A stretch of 64,000 bases of DNA from Pararge aegeria. Its lineage: Eukaryota > Arthropoda > Insecta > Lepidoptera > Nymphalidae. This document shows, piece by piece, positions 25,201 to 38,700 of the stretch. The stretch lies in NCBI RefSeq assembly GCF_905163445.1, contig NC_053204.1, forward strand, positions 8,067,501 to 8,131,500, given 5' to 3'. A program made the translations under genes and the position numbers. Each line of letters begins with the position of its first letter. Position 1 is the first letter of the stretch. A model generated the notes under the pieces. That model was not told the origin of the DNA, did no database searches, and was given only the letters and a program-made list of their open reading frames with translations.

Positions 25201-28200
25201 ACGTGACTGATAGCATTCGCCATTTATCTCAAGTATTAAACTGTTATGTCAGGAAAAGTTATTAAACATCACGCAGCTTTGTTTGCAACTAAACTAGCGT
25301 CAAGTGGTTGTTTTATTCCACTACGTTAGCCTTTGACTGCGATCTCACCGGGTGGTAAGTAAAGATGGTAGCGTGCTAACCTGTTAGGGGGTATGGTAGT
25401 TATTTTTTAATAATAATAATAATAATTCTTGATTCGGTATCTATGACCCATCTTAACTACTCTATAACATATTTCTAGTTTAAAATAAACGTACATCCCT
25501 TTCCACGCGACATCTTACCGGAACGCTTAACCGCTTAGCGGCACGACTTTGTCGGTAAGGTGGCCTCCCAGACAATAATAAATATTTTATTAGAGGTATG
25601 GCAGTTATATTATACATTGCAGTGGCGTGCATAGAGGGTATGCACAGGGTCCGAGTTATATCCGAGTTATAAAAAACTTAAGGATTAGCATTTTAAGACT
25701 TATTAAAAGGCTACCCTTAAGTATTTATAACTCTTACTCGAGATTTTCTTCATTTTATATCATCTGCATACACTGTGCATACCCTCTATGCACGCCACTG
25801 ATACATTGGTAACAGATTAGAGGTAATGACCTCTAAGCTATATTTAGATGGCATTGCAACGGAGCGGTAAATCGTTAGGTGGCAATCTTAGCCTCCAGAC
25901 CAGAGAATATTTCGATTCCCACAACTGAAAAATGTTTGTGTGACGAACATGAATGTTTTTCAGTGTCTGGGTGTTTAACTGTATATTATAAGTATTTTTG
26001 TGAATTATATTCATAAAAATATTCATCAGCTAGACCGAAGTTCACCACGCTGGCCCAGTGCAGATTGGTGGACTTCAAACACCTTTGAGAACATTATGGA
26101 GAACTCTCAGTTATGCAGAACCCAAAACCCACCTAGAAGAAATTATGCTCTATTACGTATGAACAGGGTCCATAATCGTGTATTAAACTACATTGAGGTT
26201 AACGATTCCTAATTATATTCTATTTACATTACATTAATTGCGTACGTGAGGCCAACGGTTCAGCCGATTTGTCATAATATTGTTATCACTGTTAAACGTG
26301 TTATAAAACTAATTTATGTGTATTAAATAAGCTGACCTAATACTTGTTGTGAGTCCACCATTCCACACTGATCCGGCGTGGTGGACTACGGCCTAACCCT
26401 TCTCATTGTGGGAGGAGACCCGTGCCCTGTAGTGGGTTGATATGATGCTGATGAATTAGAGACAGATAGATACAGATTTTGACGACCTGCGTGGCGCAAC
26501 GGTGAGCGCTATGAATTTAGTAGGGGGTCCCGTGTTCGATTTACGGCAGGGGCAATTTGAAATGTTAATTTTCCCTGGTCTGGTCTAGTGGGAGGCTTTG
26601 GCAGTGGCTAGTTACAACCCTACCGACAAAGACGTGCCGCTAGGCGATTTCGTGTTCCGGTGTGATGTCGCGTAGAAACCGATTATATTCAGGTGTGATT
26701 GCGGTCAAGCGCTAGTCTATAGTTACATAAAAAAAAAAGACCTCCACAGCTGGACATAGGTCTTTTGTACGGTCTTGTGCCTCTTGGGTCCGGCGCTTAC
26801 CTGCGACTTACGTAAAATTAATAAATATACTACGACAATACACTCATCGCCATCTAATCCTAAAGTAAGCGTAGCTTGTGTTGTGCGTACTTAGATAACC
26901 GTTGAATAATTGAATGAATAATATACATAAATATTTATAATATACTAGCGTACCCAGCCCGCTTCGCCGGGCTAGATTTGCATTTTTGCTTTTTGATTTG
27001 CTTTATTTTATTTAAACAATAAACTTACATAATTAAATTTTTAATTTAAGTCTCATAATACATATATTTAATCATTTATTTCTCTCCGTATTCATTATCT
27101 TCTCGAGCGGGTGAAGATCATTATCTACACCCATGTATATCAGTATCATTCTTATCATTTATACAAAAACATATCGGGCTCAAGTTAATGTAGTAAATAA
27201 AAGCTGTATTTGACAGTTTGACAGTTCAAAAATAGGAGTGCTCCGATCGTCACCAAACTTTACAGGATTACACGCCAGGTCAATTCGGAGATTCCCTGAA
27301 AGTTTCATTGAAATCGGTCCAGCCGTTTCGGAGCCTATACGGAACATACCCACACACTTTCTCTTTTATATACATAGATAGATAATCACCCAGACACCGA
27401 AAAACGTTTCTGTTTATAACACAAATGTTGTCCAGTTGTGGGAATCGAACCCACGGCCTTGGACACAGAAGGCAGGGTCGCTGCCCTGCCCGATGATGAT
27501 ATGATAACTCACTTGTTGTTCTAGGAGGAGGAAGGCGCTTGGAGTGAGAACTTTAAAGGGCATCACGACAGCAAGCCTCGCGGCAACGAAGCAATTTCGC
27601 TCGACGTATCCTTCCCAGGGGCCAACCATGTTTACGGTTAGTGCATTATTCTTTTTGTTTTATATGGACAGTGGCTGACAGCCGACTTTGATGTATACTA
27701 ATATTAAGTGTGTGTGGTGGTTTGTGCGCGTGTGTTAGTAAGTAGGAATTAAGTTCGATTCAATTTATGATTTTTACGGTTTTTTTGTTTTTGAATTTAA
27801 TTTTGTTGTATAATTTTCGCTTGGTAGGTACTTATTACTACTCCCACTGCCACTCCGACAGCCACATCCACTCGCACTCCCACACCCACTCGCACTCCCA
27901 CAGCCACTAGCACTCCCACTGCCACTCCGACAGCCACACCCACTCGCACTCCCACAGCCGCTAGCACTCCCACTGCCAATCCGACAGCCACATCCACTCG
28001 CACTCCCAGAGCCATTAGCACTCCCACTGCCACTCCGACAGCCACACCCACTCGCACTCCCACAGCCGCTAGTACTCCCACTGCCACTCCGACAGCCACA
28101 CCCACTCGCACTCCCACAGCCACTACCACTGCCACACCCAACAATTTATGGCCCGACCCGATTCAAACCCAACAGCACGTGATTCGTAGTTTAACATGCT

Positions 28201-28625
28201 AACCATTATACCAACAAGGCTGTCAGAAACAAAAAAAATATACGAATCAGATAAATATAAATATGTTTGGCAGGTATACCGGAGCACACAGACAACTTTT
28301 ACCTCAAGACGACCACGTCCGGCGAGCCCTACCGTCTCTACAACCTCGACGTGTTCGAATACGAACTGGACAGTCCCATGGCCATATACGGGGCAGTTCC
28401 TGTTCTGTATTCACACAGGTGAGGCAGTTTTCCTAATATTCATCATCATCATCACAGTGGCGTGCACTTGGTTTCTTACCATGGTATGCATACACCAGGA
28501 AGATTGCATAAAACGGCACAAATTATCCTCCTATTCGAGTTATAATATTAATGTTAGGGTATGCAGTGCTTTTGTTCATGTATGGAGTGCACGCCACTGC
28601 ATCATCGTCATCATCAGCATCATCG

Positions 28626-28678
<53 letters not shown>

Positions 28679-31600
28679 GTCATCATCATCATATCAACCC
28701 ATTACTGGGCCACTACAGCGCACGAGTCTCCTCCCACAATGAGAAGGGGTTAAGGCCGTAGTCCACCACGCTGGCCCATTGCGGATTGGTGGACTCCACA
28801 CAGTATGCAGGTTTCCTCACGATGTTTTCCATCACCGTTAAAGCAAGTGATAATACTTTATAATATTTTTTATGGATTTGGTATTTTTTTTTGTCGCAGT
28901 TCAAAGCGCTCCTCTGGCGTATTCTGGCACAACTCCGCGGAGACCTGGGTCGACGTAGTGAACTTCAGCGAGAGTACCGTGGTCTCCTCACTAGTCAATT
29001 TCATGACGGGTGGACAAAAGCAACGCGTTGATGCGAGGTACGAACACTCATAAAGCACCTAAAGCCACCAGCTCCAGGCATACTGGAAACAGCTGGGTAG
29101 AAATAGAATAGAAATAGTATTTATTTGCTTGAGTATAAGATGTAGTTCACAATAACTTTCTTGTTTCAACGAATTCTACAATTTCGGCGCAAATATACAA
29201 ATATATGCGCATGCGCATATAATTGTATCAATCATGATAATTATTAAAAATGTCATTTAAAAGTATTCACTATTAATAGCTACACATATAAAACGCCTAA
29301 AACGAACTGACGTTCTCGAAAAAAACTATTTTTGTTTCAACGTTTTCTACAATTTCGGCGCATATATACAAATATATCGTCTGTTACTGTCCAATAACTC
29401 ACCCAGCACATCTGATTATAGTCACGCGACTAATTGCAGATAATAATAATAAAAAAAAACAATCTATTAAATTTTGAATTTACTAAAAACAATGTCACAT
29501 ATATAATAATATGATTGAAAAAAAAATAAGAATAAATAAATATTAATTACAATTTATCATATAAGTTACAAGTTAGTAATTACAAGTTGATAGCCGATTA
29601 GCGCAGTGGGTGGCGACCCTGCTTTCTGAGCTCGAGCCCGTGGAACTACTGGAAAATGTTTGTGAGATGAACATTGATATTTTTCAGTTTCTGGGTGCTT
29701 ATCTGTATATTATAAGTTTTTCTATGTATTCATAAAAATATTCATCAGCTATCTTAGTACCCATAACACAAGCTACTCTTACTTGCGGTCCAGATGGCGA
29801 CGTGTGTATTGTCGTAGTATATTTTTTTTATTTATTTATTAAAAACTCATTGATAGCATCCTTTCAAATCAATGCAATACGATGATCTCCACACAATTCG
29901 GCCGATTGGCGCAGTTTGCAGCGATCCTGCTTTCTGAGTCCAAGGCCTTGGGTTCGATTCCCACAACTGGAAAATGTTCGTGTGATGAGCATGAATGTTT
30001 TTCAGTGTCTGGGTGCTTATCTGTATATTATAAGTTTTTCTATGTATTCATAAAAATATTCATCAGCTACCTTAGTACCCATAACACAAGCTACTCTTAC
30101 TTGCGGTCCAGATGGCGACGTGTGTATTGTCGTAGTATATTTTTTTTATTTATTTATTAAAAACTCATTGATAGCATCCTTTCAAATCAATGCAATACGA
30201 TGATCTCCACACAATTCATCAAAGTGTTGGGACAAGCCTTGACACCGCTGTTTAAAAACTATCAAAAAAGAAAAATAATATATTTTTCTTTTTTTTTTGA
30301 ACTAAAGAAGCAGCTACTCCAGACACACCTCTGTACTCGCTACGTCTGTATTAGCTTATAATAATATAACAGTAAAAATTTGTTGTTGCGGTTATTTCAT
30401 AAGTTACTTCATAAATTTTATGATGAATGAATGAATTCACTTTTACTGTACCCCAAAGCAAAAAGTCGTTACAGAGATATAAACATAGAGCAAGAGAGTG
30501 ATGACATAAATAAAATAAAAAAAACCGGTCAAGTCGGACTCGCGCACTAATAGTTCCGCACCAAAGGGCTAAATTATGACCCTATATACCCTATAAGTCT
30601 CCACTGTCCGTCCGTCAGCCGTCCGTTTTATCTAAAGGTATATGTAACCCTTAAAACTTTAAAATGTCGTTTTGTCCACCAGATTCATGAGTGAGTCCGG
30701 CATTGTGGACGTATTCGTGCTACTGGGTGAGAAGCCGGCAGACGTGTTCCGGCAATACACCATCCTCACTGGAGTCGCGCCAATACCACCCGTAAGTGAA
30801 TTTTTTTTTAAATATTTTTTTTATATTGCTTACTCCAAAATTACTTACTGTTAAATTTACGGTAAGATGGTAACCAACGATAGTGGAGTTCCGCCAATAC
30901 ACCATCCTCATCTGCTTGGTCCGTCTCTGGTGGTGCATAGGGCCCTTTAGAGATCTGAATTGGAAATGGTTTGGAATTTGGAATTGGAAAACGGCACTTG
31001 TTACTCCGTCCGGCCCTCAATTATTGCCATAAAAAAAATCGCCAAAGTGGTAGCCGACATACAGGATGTTTGGTGCATCGTGTGCCAAATCGAATCTGAT
31101 GATTGGAGGGGTCTTTGGCTATCTCTTCAGCCCTCGTAAAAAAATCTTGCTCAAACGGTTTTTTTTATACTGATTTTAAATTGTTTTTTTAAAAATTGTA
31201 AAAATTCTACATTTAAATTTTAATAAAAAATAAAGTTGTTAAGTATTAATTAATTTTCTTTTTAATCTTTAATTTGTAACGTTTTACGCTTCTTTTGAAA
31301 CTAGAATTACACGCCAGCAACATCTAGTTTTTGTTTTACAGCCCCGCAAAGTTTTTTTTACGTAAAAAAATAAGCTTGAACGTCAACTTTCGGTTTTAAT
31401 AAAAAAAAAACTAAAAGTGATCATGTTCTTCCAATTTTTTTAAAACATCTCTGGACTGTCCCCTTTCTAATGGTGTGCAATATGCCATGAAAAGTAATTA
31501 GTAACATCACTAATTTTCAAATTTTCTAAACTTGGTCGCAATTTTCTAATATTCAACAGGTGAAAGAAAAACAAGGGTTTGCGTAAATAACACTCACAAT

Positions 31601-34600
31601 TCACAAGGCAGATGACATTTTCTGTCTCTTTCATAAAGTTATACGCCCGTTGTTCGTTTAAACAGGCAAAAATAGTTTTTTCACTCTAGTGAAGCGAAAT
31701 CTATCTTCTATTCCTTTCTTGCATAGTGCAAACCTGTTTGAACCAATCGCGAACGGGCCCCGCGTCGCGTCGACACGGCGGCCATCTTATTTTTTAGTCG
31801 AGACATCACTGCCTCTGCTGCCTAACGTGTGTGCTAGCTTACTGTACTCCACGATTCTTTTATTTAGTTTTCGTTAAGTTTTGTTGTTTTTTGTTACGTT
31901 TTATTTACTTTTGGTGTTATTGTTAAACTTTGTTGACTTTTTTGTTGTTGCAATGACGACATACTCTAACGAGGAATATGCGGACATCATAATGGTTTAT
32001 GGTGCAGCCCGTGGTGTCGCTCGTGCAGCGCAACGACTTTACCAGGAACGCTTTCCTGGTCGACGATTACCTGGCCGCAGAGTCTTCCAAGACACATACC
32101 GACGTTTACGCGAGACTGGGAGTGTCAATTTTCATGAACCAAGGGGACATGTTGTGCGACATAATGTTGAAGTGGACGAGAGAATACTGGCACTTTTTGA
32201 GGAAGACGACACAAGAAGCATTAGATATGTGGCGGCACAACTTGATATTTCAATATGGAAAGTGTGGAAAGTCCTTCGACAAAACGAAAAATATCCATTC
32301 CACGAGACTCCGGTTCAAGGTACGTAATTTAAAACCTTTGTTTGACGTTGCCTTTGTTTAGCAGGTATCCATAATCTTCTAGTGCAATTAATTACTGCTC
32401 AAGGGGAATTAAAAAGATTTTTGGTTGTTGCAGGTCTTGAGGGTGGCGACTTTGACAGACGAATGCACTTTTGTCGGTTTTTGTTACACACAGATGTGGA
32501 TAATCCTGATTTTTTAAAAAGAATACTGTGGACTGACGAATCCAAATTTACCAGAGAAGGGATTCTTAACTTGCACAATTTACACCATTGGGCACCGAAA
32601 CGGCAAAACCCACATGCCAAAAGACAGCAATCTTTTCAAAGACGGTTTAGTGTGAACGTTTGGGCAGGAGTGATTGGGAATCAGGTAATTGGACCGCACT
32701 ACCTGCCTGATAACTTAAATGGCGATAATTATTTAGAGTTCCTGCAAAATGATCTGCCGGAATTATTGGCCGAGGTGCCCGTGTTTAATGAAGATGTGCC
32801 CATAGTATTTCAAAATGACGGCTGTCCCGCGCATTGGCGTTTAACTGTGAGGGAATACCTCGATAATGTGTTCCCCAATTCGTGGATTGGGCGCGATGGG
32901 CCTATTGCATGGCCTCCACGTTCCCCAGACTTAACTCCGTTAGATTTTTATGTCTGGGGACGTGCCAAAGAGCTAGTATACGCCACAGAAGTCCCAACGA
33001 GGGAGGTACTAATACAACGCATAGAAGCGGCCTTCGGTACAATTAAGAACGAAATACGGCTTCGGACTACAACTGTAACAATACGTCAAAGATGTCGGGG
33101 CCTGCATTCGAAACAGGGGTGAACAATTTGAGCAGAATTTGTAAAAATTATGAAATAAATGTTTCAAATGCAATGTATTATTTTTATTTCAAGTAAAACC
33201 TACGAAATTTAAAAATTTTACCTGCTTGTGAGTTTTATTTACGCAAAAACTTGTTTTTCTTTCATCTGTTGAATATTAGAAAATTGTGACTAAGTTTAGA
33301 AAATTTGAAAATTAGTGATGTTACTAATTACTTTTCATGGCATATTGCACACCATTAGAAAGGGGACAGTCCAGAGATGTTTTAAAAAAATTGGAAGAAC
33401 ATGATCACTTTTAGTTTTTTTTTTATTAAAACCGAAAGTTGACGTTCAAGCTTATTTTTTTACGTAAAAAAAACTTTGCGGGGCTGTAAAACAAAAACTA
33501 GATGTTGCTGGCGTGTAATTCTAGTTTCAAAAGAAGCGTAAAACGTTACAAATTAAAGATTAAAAAGAAAATTAATTAATACTTAACAACTTTATTTTTT
33601 ATTAAAATTTAAATGTAGAATTTTTACAATTTTTAAAAAAACAATTTAAAATCAGTATAAAAAAAACCGTTTGAGCAAGATTTTTTTACGAGGGCTGAAG
33701 AGATAGCCAAAGACCCCTCCAATCATCAGATTCGATTTGGCACACGATGCACCAAACATCCGGTATACAACGTCCAACCGAATTACGTAATACTGTTGTA
33801 TTGTACTGTACTTTAATTAATATACTTATACAGTACAGTATAAGTATATTTCATAAAGAATCACGCTGTAAAAATATTAAATCAAAAGAAGCAATATTTA
33901 TTTTTCCATACAAACTAATTCAAAACATTCTAAGTTTTTATTATGACAACCCTCTTGAAGTTCAAAGACCGACACGCGCATAGTACCTACGCATCGCGAC
34001 GCGTAAGTAATAAAGTGACAGGAATTTTAATTTAGCATGTTATGTTAGGGCGGTACCTGATTTCTTTAAACTATGGCAGTGGTTTACTCAAAAACTATAA
34101 GCGTTTCGGTTTCACAGAGAAGTCCCAAAGGCAGGGAATAATGTACCTTAAAAGCCTGTGGAGTAATATTCCAGTTTTCATTAACATGTTGTAAAGATTT
34201 ATTATCTCTCTCTCTGGTCGTCTCCTCATCACTGAAGATCGAGGTCTTGGTCAGACCTCTACTTCGAGTGGGTGGAAACTGTCTCCATCGGCTTCTTTTG
34301 GAGACCATTTTGTCTATAAAAGTGGCACAAATTTGACTCTTTCAACTAGTCAGCCCATCTCGTTGGGGACCGGCCTCTGGGTCTTTTGCCATCGGTGTTG
34401 CCCGTTGCGGTGTTCGGTGTAAAGATTTATTATATTACTGTGTAAAGTCGTGATAGCCTTCTATTGACCCATAATCAGCAATCAAAACGTTCCATTTGTT
34501 TCCAGAAATTCTCACTGGCATACCACCAATCTCGATGGAACTATATGGACGAAGTTGACTTAAGGACAGTTGATGAGGGATTCGACGAGCATGACATCCC

Positions 34601-35720
34601 CGCCGATGCTCTATGGCTGGACATTGAATACACCGACAAAAAGAAGTAAGTGTAAGACAAAAAGATTGTAAAATTATAAAAAAAGAAAAGTGTCTTCTCT
34701 TTTTTTATTTTTTTATTTGTAATTCTTTATAAGTCTTTTTAACTTCACTTGGAGCAATTATCAATTTTATAAATTTAATATGCATATCAAAATTTTCGGA
34801 ACCGCCAGGATTTGAACCTGCGACTCTCTGGCAATCGCGGCCTGAGAGCTTTTTCCAATTAAGCTACGGCTCTCCTACTACACCGAACGGTGTTACTTCC
34901 GAAAAGTGTTTCATTGTCATCATCATCTTCATATCAGTCCATATTAATGGCCCGCTAGGCGCGGGTCCCTCCCACAATGAGAAAGGTTTGGACCCGAGTC
35001 CACGACGCTGACCCATGAGAACATTATGGCGAACTCACAGGCATGCAGGTTTACTCGCGAAGTTTCCCTTCACCGTTGAAGAAAGTTATGTTTTAGTTGC
35101 TTAAAACGGACATAACTTAGAAAAAGGTATAGGCGCGGGCTGGGATTTGAACACGGCCCCTGGAACTGAAGCCGAAGTCGTAACCACTGGGCTATCACCG
35201 TTTTATTGTAATACTTTTGCTAAGTAGATCGCAACTGCAATGTTTACTACTAGATGGCGCTACAGTCGCTTTATTCTAATATAAAAGGCTTGTACTTATT
35301 TATGGATGGCCCCTAATGAGTATATAGTATATAATATACTAGCAATTGCCCGCGACGTCGTCTGCGTTTGATTTTGTTTTTTGATGTGGCATTCAACTTA
35401 GTTGTAGTTCTAAAAAAAATTAAAGTATTCAGTATCGCTAACCATTAAATGAGGGGTTTGCTGCTGTCCGCTGAGAAGTTCTGTCCTCTATCTTCAACCA
35501 CATTCATCAGATCTACACACAGTTTGGGAAAAATTAAACACAAAAATTATACACCTCTATAGTACAAAAATAATTATTTAAATCGGTTATAATTTGTCGG
35601 AGTTATGGTGTAAAATCGTTTAATACTTTCATCCCCTCTCCCAAAGGAACCGAGCTTAATGTCGGGACAAAAAGTATCCTATATTACTTCTAACACTTCC
35701 AAGAATATGTGTACAAAGTT

Positions 35721-35756
<36 letters not shown>

Positions 35757-38700
35757 TGTGTGCGTGTGTATGTCAATGAACTCCTCCTAAACGGCTGGAC
35801 CGATTTGAATGAATTTTTTGGTATGCGTTTGGGTGGATGGATGGTTTAGATTCACAAATCAGTCCGACAGACGGCGCTGGGGTCCACTAGTGACAATACA
35901 ATTTTATATGTAGCTTTAGATTTATTTTTAATTTAAGTTGGCGAACGAAGTTATCACCATCCCGTTACAATTATGAAAACAAATATATATGAACGCTTCA
36001 TAAGTGCCTGTGATAGGCCTACATGAATAAAGAAATTTTGAATTTGAATTTTTTGAATATATTATTTTTTATTATTATTATATGTAACAATAGTAATTAT
36101 TCATGTATTTTCAGATACTTCACATGGGACGCGGAAAAATTCAGGCATCCCACTGAGATGGTTTCCAATCTCACTGCCAAGGTAATAATTTGGATACTTT
36201 AAGACTTACGCCCGTTTAAAGAAGATTCCTAGGCATATATTTACCTTTCGCCAATCGATTTTTATACAGTTGTGGGAATCGAAACCACAGCCTCGGACTC
36301 GGAAAGCCGGGTCGCTGCCCACTGTGCCAATAGGCCGTTAAGTTATAATTTGACAGTTGAAATTGTTTACCGATAATTTATTTCTGTTGCCGCTAGAACA
36401 AAAAACGGCAAAAAACGGAATAAAATAAATATTTAAGGTTGCTAACTTGACGTATTTTTGAAGTTATACTTATTTTGGCGCGTTAGGGAAAAATTATGAG
36501 AGTAAAACAAAAAATCACACAAAATCGACACCCTGAAGTTAGCTGTAAGGTTTGACAGTGTACACTTTCAATTGTCAAAGTCTGCGGGATCATTCCGGTG
36601 ATTTAATTGTACAAAAAATTGTAATGTTGAGTGAAACTTCCGATAATTATCGGACAACAAAGTTTAAGGGCGTAATTGATGGTCTATTAGTATTCAAAAT
36701 TTAATAACGTTTACTATATCCATTTTTTTTTTGTGATATTTAAATAAACTTTATTTAACTATGTATTAAAAACCCCTGTTTTTATATTGTTAGAGTAGTT
36801 TTTTTCTGCAAACGTAGAATAAGGCGAAAGATAAAAAATATATCTGTTATCTGTTATAAAAGCTTAATTCATATTTATATTATTATTTTTAATAAACTTT
36901 AGTTAAATACTTATTTAAGTTTATAATTTTTTTTTAAATTGTGACCGGAGATAACAACTATAATGCTGTATACACCTACAATTGATTATTGTAACGGCAC
37001 TAGACATAATTTATAATTCTATCACATACAATTTTTTTATTTTTTTATGATATAAATTTGAAAAGATTTTTATCTTGTTACGCCAATGAAGTATATAAGT
37101 TCTAACGCGTGTACATAAGTACACGTGGTGTTTTTTTCCTCTTTCTTAGTGACTGATTAACGTGACATTTTCAGGGTCGCAAGCTAGTTGTCATCATAGA
37201 TCCCCACATCAAACGGGAGGCGGGCTACTTCGTCCACGAGGATTGCACCGCGAAAGACTATTACGTTAAGAACAAAGAGGGCAGAGATTACGAGGGTATG
37301 TGCTATGAGCGTAATACTAACATACGACGGACTTCCTTATTTTAGTGATCTAACGTTTGTAATTGAGGAAAAGATTCCCTGTTCTCTGACCGCACCTCAC
37401 GCCGTAGAAATAAATTCCACCCTCATCATCTGGATGCCTGGTATTCTTCTACTGATCGAAATACCAGATCATTTCTACCGCGCACTTGCATACTATGGAA
37501 CAATCTCCCATCTGGTGTGTTTCCTCAAAAATACAATCTAGGGTTATTCAAGGGGCGGATAAACAAATTCCTTAATATCCGGCAACGCATCGGTGGCTCT
37601 GGTGCTGCAGATGTGTATGGGCGGCGGTGATCACTTATCATCAGGTGACCCACTTGCTCGTAAGTAAGGGCATTCGACCATCCAACCAACCATCTTTTCC
37701 TAGGTCGCAGTCAGTGGCGTGCACAGGGTTTTTGCCCAGGGTATGCATAAAGAAGGAAGCTGCCATAAAATGAGAAAATTCTTCGCATTTATGAGTTATA
37801 CAAAAATTTTAGGGTAGGCAGTGCTTTTGTGCATACATTAAGTGCACGTCACTGGTCGCAGTGGTTTGCCGGCGCGGAATTGAGTAGATTCAGATTCAAA
37901 TTCATTTATTTCAAGTAGGCCTACTTTATTAGCACTTTTGAAACGTCAAGTGTGTATGTTTGTAGCGACTCTACCACCGGTTAGGAAAGCAGATTCTACC
38001 GAGAAGAGCCGGCAAGAAACTCAGTAGTTGCTCTTTTCCAACATCAACATTTACAATCATTTTTCTATCTCGCGGGAGATGAGAGCGAAGCTGGCTGCTT
38101 CCAATCTACCTTGTCATTAAGGAATTCATCAAATGTATAGTAACCTCGCTGTACTAGATGCGTTTTTTCACATTTTTAAATGTATGCATTGGTAGTTCAA
38201 GAATTTCCTTAGGAATCATGTTGTAAAAGCGTATACTCAACCCCACAAAGTAGTTCTGCACGTTTCGCAGACGATATGCAGATATCACTAACTTATGTCC
38301 GTTTCTGGTAAGTCGATTGTCACTATCAGTGGCAATAACGACTCCTCAGTTGATAGAAAGCAAATCATGTACTAATTGTAATTATAAGGCCTTTAATGGT
38401 TTGTTGATTCATTATTCGTAATCTCCCCAGGTTGGTGCTGGCCCGGATCTTCCTCGTACCCGGATTTCTTCAACCCGGAAGTTACACAGTACTACATCGA
38501 GCGGTACAAGTTCGAGAACTTCCCCGGGACGAGCAAGGATGTTCACATATGGAACGACATGAATGAGCCTAGCGTGAGTACTGTGTAATTTACCTCCATG
38601 GCTCTGTGGAGAGTGTTGCGGTGTTATGAGTGGAGGTTCCAGATTACCGGATTTTTATTTTCTGTGTTAACTTGTTAGCGGATTATTTGGAAGGGCGATT

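Larger units (their letters stand above)
31062..33763 (+). mobile_element. Complete Tc1/mariner-type transposon with ~540-bp inverted repeats
   Basis: A 2702-bp element in intron 7 of the glucosidase II gene, flanked by TA on both sides (31060-31061 and 33764-33765), the target of the IS630-Tc1-mariner superfamily. The ends are CAGGATGTTTGGTGCATCGT and its inverse. The inverted repeats span about 31062-31605 and 33228-33763 and differ at only a few positions, which suggests a recent insertion. Between them lies one transposase gene. Inverted repeats this long are unusual for mariner-like elements, where about 30 bp is common. Confidence 0.9.

Noticed and set aside
27797..28144. Minus-strand open frame encoding a Val/Gly/Ala repeat protein
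   Set aside because: It is wholly explained by the 54-bp minisatellite in an intron; period divisible by three keeps it open.
28196..28761. Open frames with poly-Ile, poly-Ser and poly-His
   Set aside because: They run through the (CAT)n tract; the first overlaps glucosidase II exon 5 in a wrong frame.
34790..34880. tRNA gene (box A and box B present)
   Set aside because: The same head and downstream body recur at 50353 and 56180, so it is a SINE; the acceptor stem does not close convincingly. The same holds for all tRNA-like heads in the window.
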